A stretch of DNA of 6,939 nt, taken from positions 1-6,939 of the forward strand of contig JAIRKX010000092.1 of the NCBI GenBank assembly GCA_031259805.1. The letters are read 5' to 3'. Shown one piece after another: positions 1 through 5,562 of this stretch (its first letter is position 1; each line of letters starts with the position of its first letter). This DNA is from Prevotellaceae bacterium (lineage in GTDB: Bacteria > Bacteroidota > Bacteroidia > Bacteroidales > UBA932). The notes under the pieces are model-generated. The model saw only the letters and a program-made list of their open reading frames with translations, was not told the DNA's origin and did no database searches. The position numbers and the translations under genes are program-made.

Positions 1-2
1 CA

Positions 3-1472
3 GATGGCGCACTCGTTATTTCAAATACTGCTGCCCGTGATTCAGGCAATTATGCAGTCAATGAGGGCGGTGAAACGGATTTTTATTTCACGGCTTCCGA
101 CAAAGGGAATCGTTATACGGGCTGGATGTCGCCGGATAAGCAGGTGTCGTTTGATGCGCCGGTTACTAAATTGCCTTTCCCCTTCGCGTTCGGCGATAGC
201 GTGAGCGAGTCGTATACGGCGCATGGCCGCTATCACAATGATTCGTTAACCGGTTTTATTACCGGAAACTATACGGTTGTCGCCGATGCTTACGGTACTG
301 TTGTATTGCCCGATGGCCGCGAACTGTGCAATGCGTTGCGGATAAAAACAATCGACAGTTATACGGAACATTACTGTAAGACTACAGAAGTAACTATTGA
401 AAAATATTTATGGTACACGCCCTATTACCGGTTTCCGGTATTTACCGTCGTGCAGGCTGTTTATGGGTATACGCATGAACCGGCGCGCGATACGCTACAA
501 GCGGCTTATTATACGTTGAATGCCATGCCTGCGCCGGCAGTGAAAGCCATGAACGACCTGACTGTTTGCGTCGGGATGACAACCGAATTACGCGCTGAAG
601 GAGACGGTATTCTTACATGGTATGATAATACCGGTCAGATTCTACATGATTTACATGTGAAACCACAACAAACGACGACATATCGCGTAAGCGCCGATAT
701 CGGCACGTGCCAGCCGGCATTTGACGAGGTAACTGTCCGCGTCGCCGAGCCGCCGGCACTGATACCCATGCCCGATACGGTGATTTGTAAAGGAAGTCCT
801 TTGACATTGTGGGCTGCGTCGGACTGCGATGTACGATGGTACCGGTTGGACTATGACATCTTAACACCGCTTGACGATCAGGTGGTATATCCCGAATCGG
901 CAGCCCGCTATGTGGTAATATCCGAAAATGCACCCTGTCCGGCCGTGTCCGGCGAGGTATTGGTGTCTGTTATGCCGTTGCCGGCGACGCATTTTACGGT
1001 ACAGGCAGTACGTAATTTGGCTTTGATAACCTTTTCGGCTCCGTTATCACCGGCGGTTTATTACAGTCTTGATTTTGGCGACGGAACGGTTCAACCTGTC
1101 GGAAATACAACTGTGGTGCATAAATATACCGAATCGGGCGACTATGTGGTAACGCTTACCGCCACACCGGCCAATACCTTCGAATGCCCGGTTACTGTCG
1201 CTCAATCATTGACTATCGCTCCTGCGGCAGAGTTTGTTGATATTGCCGTTTTCCCTAATCCGGCGACAACGCTCCTTCAATTAATGTCGGTCGTGGAAAT
1301 CCGTCAATATCAAATAGCGCATGCTTCAACCGGAGTAGTATGCGATTCGCGCCACGTTAGCCCGAACGAAATGCCGGTACAGATAGCCCTCAACGGATTG
1401 TTGCAGGGATGGTATGTCATTCATCTGGAAACGCCTGCGGGATGGGTTACCCAAACATTTGTTAAAGAATAA
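3..1472 (+). CDS. T9SS-secreted multidomain surface protein (Ig-like/PKD), 5' end cut by window
   Basis: The frame is open from the left window edge, so the Met at 126 is internal and the true start lies outside; 489 residues are visible. Residues ~1-170 are a beta-rich region with FPF.FGD and GTVVLPDGRE..NALRIK stretches, a pattern I associate with Bacteroidales surface proteins of unknown role. Two Cys-containing Ig-like modules follow (~176-248 and ~250-324), each with a WY or RWYR core. A PKD domain spans ~326-406, with the hallmark LDFGDG at 356-361 and a HKYTESGDYVVTLTA strand. The C-terminus (~412-489, bases ~1236-1469) is a T9SS type A sorting domain: FPNPA at 417-421 and a closing GWYVIHLETPAGWVTQTFVKE-like beta strand. 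Family knowledge says such proteins cross the outer membrane through the Por/Gld machinery and are anchored or released after the domain is cleaved. No catalytic domain is visible; adhesion or scaffolding is only a guess. It is probably co-transcribed with the next gene. Confidence 0.88.
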   Translation, partial: DGALVISNTAARDSGNYAVNEGGETDFYFTASDKGNRYTGWMSPDKQVSFDAPVTKLPFPFAFGDSVSESYTAHGRYHNDSLTGFITGNYTVVADAYGTVVLPDGRELCNALRIKTIDSYTEHYCKTTEVTIEKYLWYTPYYRFPVFTVVQAVYGYTHEPARDTLQAAYYTLNAMPAPAVKAMNDLTVCVGMTTELRAEGDGILTWYDNTGQILHDLHVKPQQTTTYRVSADIGTCQPAFDEVTVRVAEPPALIPMPDTVICKGSPLTLWAASDCDVRWYRLDYDILTPLDDQVVYPESAARYVVISENAPCPAVSGEVLVSVMPLPATHFTVQAVRNLALITFSAPLSPAVYYSLDFGDGTVQPVGNTTVVHKYTESGDYVVTLTATPANTFECPVTVAQSLTIAPAAEFVDIAVFPNPATTLLQLMSVVEIRQYQIAHASTGVVCDSRHVSPNEMPVQIALNGLLQGWYVIHLETPAGWVTQTFVKE

Positions 1473-1482
1473 TTTTAAAATC

Positions 1483-1488
1483 AGGAAG
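1483..1488 (+). promoter_or_regulatory. Ribosome binding site deciding the start of the propeller gene
   Basis: AGGAAG ends three bases before the ATG at 1492. That ATG opens directly onto a signal peptide. The longer reading from 1414 would put 26 charged residues in front of the signal and overlap the previous gene, so 1492 is preferred. Confidence 0.55.
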
Positions 1489-1491
1489 AGT

Positions 1492-3264
1492 ATGCAATTA
1501 CGCCATTTTTATAAATTGTTTCCGACGGTGTTGCTTTGTGTGGGGAGCGCTATGTTGCTTCATGCGCAGCAAATGCAGTGGCAATGGGCTGTGCAAAGTC
1601 ATGGATTGAAAAGCGAATCGGCAGGCGGCATAGCCTGTGATAAAGCAGGAAATGTGTACGTAACGGGCAGTTTTGCCGACACGGCATCGTTCGGCGAGAC
1701 GCTTTTGACGCCACAAGGGCAAAATGATATTTTCTTAGCGAAATATAATGCTGGGGGGAAATTGTTGTGGATAAAGACCGCCGGCGGCGCCGGCAAAGAT
1801 TACGCCGGTGCGCTGACCGTTACGCCCGCCGGAACGCTTTATATCGCCGGTATAGCAGGGCATCAGGCTGTTTTTGAAAATAGAACGGTGGGCGAGAAAA
1901 AGCAGCAGTTGTTTATTGCGGCTTATACCGACGAAGGGGCTTTGTTGTGGGTCAATACATGGCCTGCGCTCCCCGGCGACTATATCACAAGCATCGCGGC
2001 CGATTCGTCGGAGAATGGATATTTCAGCGGGTATTTTGGCAAACAACTTATTTTTGATGCACAACACACGATTACATCGAACGGAAAAACCGATGCCTTC
2101 GTCCTGTGCGTTGATTCGACAGGCGTCGTACAATGGGTCAATCAATGGGGCGGCGACGGCCACGATAAGATTACGGCAATGCAATATGTCGACGATCGTT
2201 TATGGCTAACCGGCACATGCCAATCGAGCATGACTGTGGGAAACGACGAAATAATACCGTCCGGTCGGCAGAGCGTTTTTACAATTCGTTGCACGGCCGA
2301 CGGAAAGGTGGTGTATGCAAAGAAAGTAGCGGATGGGACACAAATACTTCCGGCGTCGATTCGACAGTTGTCGGATACCTGTATTGTCCTGGCCGGCAGT
2401 TTTGCCGATTCGATACGCTTTGCACAAGACGTACGGTATTCTTATGGAAATCATGATATATTTGTCGTTATGACCGATACGTCGGGGAATATGCGATGGG
2501 TGCAACAGGCCGGTAGCTACGGCTACGATCGGTTGTTTGATGCGCTTCCGATGTCGTCGTCGATTCTTTTGAGCGGCATGTATTCCGGAACGTTGTTTGT
2601 GAATAATGACACCACCTCGTTTCATAGCCGGCATGGGGATTTGTTCAATCTGGCGCTGGATTACGAGGGTCGGCCGCAATGGATTAGTTCCACACGGGGG
2701 CGCACGGAGCAGTACCCGGTAGCCCTCACGCATGATACGAAAGGCGATGTATACGTGGCCGGTCTGTTCCGCGATACACTGAGGGTACACCGTTCGATAT
2801 TGGTTGCTCCAACCGGCAGTTATAATATGTTCTTTGCCAAGTTACATAATTGCGACAAGCACCCGCTGGTCTTTTTGAACGATACTGTTTTTACCGAAGG
2901 GTCGCGTCTTTCGTTGCAACTGGAAGGCCATTATGAATCCTACCGTTGGGACTACGGGCAAGCCACCACGCCGACGTACGAAGTAACTTGCGGAAACGTG
3001 TATCATGTCCGTGTAACCGACAGTTTACACTGCGTGTATCGCGACTCCACGACGATCCGCACACGGCCGGCAAAGCCTGCGATACAGATCAGGGCGGAGG
3101 TGCAGGAAAAAGTGCGGGGTGCAGGGTTTTCATCTTTTTCATCCTTTTTAAACGCAGAGACGCAACTTTACGCGGGCCTTCAGCCTGTGCCACTTCGTGG
3201 CTTGCCATCGCGCCCTGCGCCCCAGCAGGCGCGCCTTACGCCTTACGCTTTATGGCCATCCTAA
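1492..3264 (+). CDS. Secreted seven-repeat beta-propeller (SBBP-like) protein with replaced C-terminus
   Basis: 590 residues from the ATG at 1492. Residues 1-26 form a signal peptide (basic RHFYK, hydrophobic core to ~24, HAQ cleavage site). Residues ~28-452 hold seven repeats of about 60 residues. Each has a pattern like GNVYVTGSF, then DIFLAKYNAGGKLLW, with blade ends near 91, 151, 213, 274, 335, 395 and 450; this matches the SBBP beta-propeller type and suggests a seven-bladed wheel. Residues ~457-524 look like an Ig-like module (LNDTVFTEGSRLSLQ, YESYRWDYG, YEVTCGNVYHVRVTD). From about residue 528 the sequence loses family character and becomes low-complexity (FSSFSSF, PSRPAPQQARLTP), encoded by repeat-like DNA. 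No sorting domain is found here or in the other forward frames downstream, although proteins of this build normally end in one and the neighbouring gene does. It is therefore probably 3'-truncated and may be a decaying gene or one whose product stays in the periplasm. Binding partner unknown. Confidence 0.8.
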   Translation: MQLRHFYKLFPTVLLCVGSAMLLHAQQMQWQWAVQSHGLKSESAGGIACDKAGNVYVTGSFADTASFGETLLTPQGQNDIFLAKYNAGGKLLWIKTAGGAGKDYAGALTVTPAGTLYIAGIAGHQAVFENRTVGEKKQQLFIAAYTDEGALLWVNTWPALPGDYITSIAADSSENGYFSGYFGKQLIFDAQHTITSNGKTDAFVLCVDSTGVVQWVNQWGGDGHDKITAMQYVDDRLWLTGTCQSSMTVGNDEIIPSGRQSVFTIRCTADGKVVYAKKVADGTQILPASIRQLSDTCIVLAGSFADSIRFAQDVRYSYGNHDIFVVMTDTSGNMRWVQQAGSYGYDRLFDALPMSSSILLSGMYSGTLFVNNDTTSFHSRHGDLFNLALDYEGRPQWISSTRGRTEQYPVALTHDTKGDVYVAGLFRDTLRVHRSILVAPTGSYNMFFAKLHNCDKHPLVFLNDTVFTEGSRLSLQLEGHYESYRWDYGQATTPTYEVTCGNVYHVRVTDSLHCVYRDSTTIRTRPAKPAIQIRAEVQEKVRGAGFSSFSSFLNAETQLYAGLQPVPLRGLPSRPAPQQARLTPYALWPS

Positions 3265-3340
3265 AAAGCGCATCAATCAAAAAATTACTCTTCGGAAAAA
3301 AATAGGATATAGAAAAACTCCCGGCCCTTCCAACCCGCCG
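3085..3340. repeat. Degenerate repeat-derived DNA replacing the 3' end of the propeller gene
   Basis: The boundary near 3085 is approximate, set where the protein loses family character. The stretch contains two GGTGCAGG copies (3099-3106, 3118-3125), a CATCTTTTT/CATCCTTTTT doublet (3131-3149), ACGCAGAGACGCA (3152-3164), stem-loops GCCAC-ttc-GTGGC (3189-3201) and GCGCC-ccagca-GGCGC (3217-3232), a GCCTTAC doublet (3234-3247), and CAACCC-gccg-GGGTTG (3331-3346). Positions 3265-3340 after the stop codon contain no gene. The ACGCAGAGACGCA type of motif resembles dispersed intergenic repeats known from many genomes; that link is from memory. Confidence 0.5.
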
Positions 3341-3378
3341 GGGTTGCATGGGTGCATTTCAAATTGTCGCAATGACGT

Positions 3379-3398
3379 CCGTCGGCTTTAGCCGACGG
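3379..3398. repeat. Perfect 8-bp stem-loop near the left end of the candidate element
   Basis: CCGTCGGC, loop TTTA, GCCGACGG. No T-run follows on either strand, so it is not a typical intrinsic terminator. It could still fold in the read-through transcript of the upstream propeller gene. Confidence 0.6.
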
Positions 3399-3440
3399 CA
3401 ATAATAACTCATCACTTTCAACCTCCAACACTTCGTTTTT

Positions 3441-3481
3441 ATATGATCGGACCAAAACGAAGATTTTTGGTCGGATCATAT
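3441..3481. repeat. 17-bp imperfect inverted repeat at the head of the tandem array
   Basis: ATATGATCGGACCAAAA (3441-3457) pairs with TTTTGGTCGGATCATAT (3465-3481) with one mismatch around a 7-base loop. The right arm runs into the first tandem unit, so the array may have grown from this palindrome. Confidence 0.65.
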
Positions 3482-3600
3482 AGAAGGTTCTCGGTCGGAT
3501 CATATAGGAGGTTCTGATGTGATCATATAGGAGGTTCTGATGTGATCATATAGGAGGTTCTGATGCGACCAAAAATCCGGTTCTGATGCGATCAGCCATC
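3474..3600. repeat. Tandem 23/24-bp repeat array
   Basis: Units begin at 3474 (24 bases, diverged), 3498, 3521, 3544 (23 bases each, nearly identical), 3567 (23 bases, diverged) and 3590 (partial). The core reads GATCATATAGGAGGTTCTGA plus TGT or TGC. There are no unique spacers, so this is not a CRISPR. Most units open with GATC; the one at 3567 has GACC. Confidence 0.85.
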
Positions 3601-3606
3601 GATGTC

Positions 3607-3640
3607 CAGGCAAACGCCTGTCGGCGTGTCGCGTACGCCG
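3607..3640. repeat. Pair of adjacent short stem-loops
   Basis: CAGGC-aaac-GCCTG (3607-3620) is followed at once by CGGCGT-gtcgcgt-ACGCCG (3622-3640). Both are perfect stems of 5 and 6 bases. They lie just after the tandem array inside the candidate element, with no T-run. Confidence 0.45.
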
Positions 3641-3662
3641 TTCTTTTTCTATTGATATTGTG

Positions 3663-3673
3663 CCCCGCAGGGG
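3663..3673. repeat. Short GC palindrome CCCC-gca-GGGG with A/T-rich tail
   Basis: CCCCGCAGGGG followed by AACTCATAACTCATAAC. The same plan (GC palindrome, then an AACAATGAA/AACTCATAA-like tail) recurs at 3836 and 6902, pointing to a small dispersed repeat family. Confidence 0.4.
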
Positions 3674-3703
3674 AACTCATAACTCATAACGCATAGGAAG
3701 GGT

Positions 3704-3770
3704 GAAGCAATCCGGAAATCCACCGGATTGCTTCGGGCTTCGCCCTCGCAAAGACGGCTACGATAAGCCG
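3704..3770. repeat. Cluster of three stem-loops in the right part of the candidate element
   Basis: GAAGCAATCCGG (3704-3715) and CCGGATTGCTTC (3723-3734) form a perfect 12-base stem with a 7-base loop. GGGC-ttc-GCCC (3735-3745) and CGGCT-acgata-AGCCG (3755-3770) follow. The piece CCTCGCAAAGACGG (3744-3757) resembles, in reverse, the CGTCATTGCGAGG motif common in dispersed bacterial intergenic repeats (from memory). A related copy lies at 6885-6901. Confidence 0.65.
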
Positions 3771-3835
3771 GGTTTGCGACAATTTGAAATACACCCGGGT
3801 TGCATAACGGGGTGCAACGTCGGGCCATTGATATT

Positions 3836-3853
3836 ATTGCCCGCGCGGGCAAT
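3836..3853. repeat. 18-bp perfect palindrome
   Basis: ATTGCCCGCGCGGGCAAT equals its own reverse complement. It lies outside the candidate element, between it and the operon terminator. The region 3806-3900 otherwise contains only a GTTGCA/TGCAAC inverted pair (3799-3804, 3813-3818) and A/T-rich filler. Confidence 0.6.
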
Positions 3854-3901
3854 GAACAGATAACAATGAATAATGGGGTCGGTGCGGCGACTATGCAGGT
3901 A

Positions 3902-3936
3902 CAACAAAAAAATGCGCAGATATTTCTGCACATTTT
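3902..3936 (-). terminator. Intrinsic terminator of the secG operon
   Basis: On the - strand AAAATGTGCAGA, loop AATA, TCTGCGCATTTT form a 12-base stem with one T-G wobble, then the T-run continues into TTTGTTG. It starts 30 bases after the secG stop. Read on the + strand the stem is followed by TTTTCTTGTTATT, so it may also stop transcription coming from the left. Confidence 0.85.
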
Positions 3937-3966
3937 CTTGTTATTATAAATTCAAAAAAAATCTCT

Positions 3967-4317
3967 TTACTGGGTGGGCGTTTCCGGGGTTTCCTGCGGC
4001 GGCGGCACGGGCGTCGGAAGGTTCGAGAAATCGGGGACGCCGGGTTGTACACGTTCCAGTTCCTGTTGTACGGCCGAGCGCCGGGTAGTTGTACCGGACG
4101 AGACAAACATTGTAGCGGCCAACGATAGCACCAATACGGCAACGGCTAACGTCCATGTCGCTTTTTCCAAAAAATCGGCCGTTTGCCGAACCCCAAAAGC
4201 GGTGTTGCCGGCGGCAAAGTTGGCAGCCAGTCCGCCGCCTTTGGAATTTTGCACTAATACCACTAAAGTGAGCAAAATACTTGCAATAATCAATAATATG
4301 GCTATAACTGTATACAT
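3967..4317 (-). CDS. secG: Preprotein translocase subunit SecG
   Basis: 116 residues. SecG is the small, non-essential inner-membrane subunit of the SecYEG channel and assists SecA-driven export. Two membrane segments are visible (~2-23 and ~52-72), separated by the family signature QNSKGGGLA (23-31), GNTAFGVRQTADFLEKATW and a cytoplasmic loop, as in other SecG proteins. The tail (~95-116) is rich in proline, threonine and glutamate, and I assign it no function. The ATG at 4317 lies four bases after the TAG of the TPR-like gene, so the two are surely co-transcribed. It is the last gene of the operon, just before the terminator. The product would help export the signal-peptide proteins encoded elsewhere in this window, including LptE. 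Confidence 0.95.
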   Translation of the reverse strand: MYTVIAILLIIASILLTLVVLVQNSKGGGLAANFAAGNTAFGVRQTADFLEKATWTLAVAVLVLSLAATMFVSSGTTTRRSAVQQELERVQPGVPDFSNLPTPVPPPQETPETPTQ

Positions 4318-4321
4318 TATT

Positions 4322-5023
4322 CTATTGTTTCTTTAATTCTTTAATTTGGGCTGCAAAGTAAGCACTTTTTTCCGGAATTTGCAAAATTAATTTTTCATAG
4401 GTGTCGGCAGCCATGTCGTATAACTGCTGTTCGACGTATATTTGAGCCAGCGTTTCGGTAACATAATCTATTGGTGTACGGCGTTTTTCGGCGGCATCTT
4501 CCCACTCAATCGAATGTAGCGGCGACGTGTTCGGATTTATTTTCGGTTGTTCTTTAATAAACTGCGACAGCGGGTCGGCGTCTGTTAAATCGACTTCGGA
4601 AAAATCAACCGCATCAAAATATTCGCCGCCTATGACGGCAAATGGCTGTTTCGCAAGCGCCGCCGGCTTTTCGATAACGGCCGGTGAGGGGTGCATTTCC
4701 ATTTGTTCCGGTTGATCCTCCGTGTCCGATGCGATCGGCGCATCGTCAAGCAAATCAATAATACCTTCATCCTCTGTGTCGACATCCGTTACGGGCTGTT
4801 GTAAGCGCCAGTAGAAATGGCGACGGTCGGCGATATATACGCCGGCTGTAGCGGCATAGCGTTTGGCGTCGGGGTCGCGCCGGCGAACCATTATTTCGTA
4901 CAATAATTGATGCGATAGCGAAAACCATGGGTAACGGGCTGCCAGCGCCTGTAATTCTGTCAGGGTATCGCCATCGGGCGATGTGGGGGCCGCTAAAAGC
5001 GTATAAAAGGTGGTCGATTCCAT
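4322..5023 (-). CDS. TPR-like protein of unknown function in the lptE-secG operon
   Basis: 233 residues, no signal peptide or membrane segment, so probably cytoplasmic. Residues ~20-75 are helical and hydrophobic (LTELQALAARYPWFSLSHQLL, then YIADRRHFYWRL), a conserved-looking N-terminal module. Residues ~80-165 are acidic, low-complexity and probably disordered (DTEDEGIIDLLDD). Residues ~188-230 contain one recognisable TPR-like helix pair, ETLAQIYVEQQLYDMAADTYEKLILQIP. TPRs bind other proteins, so a scaffold or adaptor role is inferred, partner unknown. Its ATG overlaps the stop of lptE by one base (TAATG), implying translational coupling and matched amounts. I recall similar proteins between lptE and secG in other Bacteroidales, without being able to check. 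Confidence 0.85.
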   Translation of the reverse strand: MESTTFYTLLAAPTSPDGDTLTELQALAARYPWFSLSHQLLYEIMVRRRDPDAKRYAATAGVYIADRRHFYWRLQQPVTDVDTEDEGIIDLLDDAPIASDTEDQPEQMEMHPSPAVIEKPAALAKQPFAVIGGEYFDAVDFSEVDLTDADPLSQFIKEQPKINPNTSPLHSIEWEDAAEKRRTPIDYVTETLAQIYVEQQLYDMAADTYEKLILQIPEKSAYFAAQIKELKKQ

Positions 5024-5547
5024 TACCAGTTCGCTACTGAAGCATTAAAAATACTTTCGGTTAATTTGTCTACAATGCGCGGGATGAGGTCATCCTGTAC
5101 CGCATCCAACGACAGCGCGGCGCTAAAATCTTCGTACTCGGAAAACGAGCGGTCAAAATTTTGCTTATCGTCCTGAGCATTCATGTAGCGTACTTTGACG
5201 GTTATCGTCAGGCGGTTTTGGGCGGCTTGTTCGTTCGCTTGTATGGCGATCGATTGCACGTCGTAATTCGTAATTTCGCCTTCGAAGGACAGGTCGCCGC
5301 CGAAATCCATAAACGTTAGCCGTGTGCGTTGACGGAATTTGCTGGTCAATGTTTCGGTAAACGTATTGCTCAGCGTAGGCATGACTACCGGCGCCATATT
5401 TTGGAAATAGGCAATCGTAATGGTTTTGGTATCGGGCGACAGGGAAGCGCCGGTAAACGAATACCCGCCGCGACAAGCCGCCAGCAATACGACGAACGCC
5501 AGTGTCGTCAATGCAATGTGTATAGTTCGATAAATCGGCATGAGCAT
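5023..5547 (-). CDS. lptE: LPS-assembly lipoprotein LptE (Bacteroidetes type)
   Basis: 174 residues. LptE is the outer-membrane lipoprotein that plugs and supports LptD, the channel inserting lipopolysaccharide into the outer leaflet. Residues 8-25 are a lipoprotein signal (hydrophobic core FVVLLAAC) with the lipobox cysteine at 25. The mature part shows conserved-looking blocks: GYSFTGASLSPD, the ITIAYFQN strand, LSNTFTETLTSKF, GDLSFEGEITNYDV, AIQANEQAAQNRLTITVKVRY and the C-terminal IFNASVANW. An alternative ATG at 5541 would shorten it by two residues; no strong ribosome site distinguishes them, which is usual in Bacteroidota. It starts 15 bases after the activator stop and overlaps the next gene by one base. 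Length and motifs look intact. Confidence 0.92.
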   Translation of the reverse strand: MLMPIYRTIHIALTTLAFVVLLAACRGGYSFTGASLSPDTKTITIAYFQNMAPVVMPTLSNTFTETLTSKFRQRTRLTFMDFGGDLSFEGEITNYDVQSIAIQANEQAAQNRLTITVKVRYMNAQDDKQNFDRSFSEYEDFSAALSLDAVQDDLIPRIVDKLTESIFNASVANW

Positions 5548-5562
5548 GAAAGTGTTTATTGT

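Larger units (their letters stand above)
3341..3805. mobile_element. Candidate MITE-like element with 23-bp inverted ends and 9-bp target duplication
   Basis: The left end (3350-3372, beginning GGGTGCATTTCAAATT) and right end (3774-3796) are inverted copies of each other over 23 bases with a single mismatch. Immediately outside both ends is the same 9-mer, GGGTTGCAT (3341-3349 and 3797-3805), as expected of a target-site duplication. The enclosed segment is 447 bases, encodes no transposase or convincing protein, and contains a tandem array and several hairpins. Size, ends and flanks fit a miniature non-autonomous element mobilised in trans. An alternative is that inverted copies of a common intergenic repeat happen to sit next to a shared short motif. 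The family cannot be named from this window. Confidence 0.45.

Noticed and set aside
613..933. Antisense frame inside the Ig/PKD gene, with similar shadows at 2206-2790 and 5329-5739
   Set aside because: The opposite strand carries well-supported proteins in each place; the shadow translations show no domain character.
1414..1491. Longer start for the propeller gene at 1414
   Set aside because: It would overlap the end of the upstream gene and place charged residues before an obvious signal peptide; the ATG at 1492 has an AGGAAG site.
3379..3398. Terminator for the propeller gene
   Set aside because: Strong stem but no T-run on the + strand, 115 bases past the stop, and probably inside a mobile element.
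3285..3503. 72-codon - strand reading frame across the repeats
   Set aside because: It is built from tandem units and hairpins with no conserved-looking protein; more likely a by-product of the repeats.
3474..3600. CRISPR array
   Set aside because: The repeats are directly adjacent with no spacers, and no cas gene is present.
3586..3696. 36-codon + strand frame with a hydrophobic stretch (VLFLLILC), preceded by a tandem-unit end
   Set aside because: The unit before it lacks the AGGAGG, the frame runs through two stem-loops, and no family is recognisable; coincidence is likelier.
3649..3933. 94-codon - strand frame downstream of secG
   Set aside because: It begins inside the operon terminator and crosses palindromes; no recognisable protein features.
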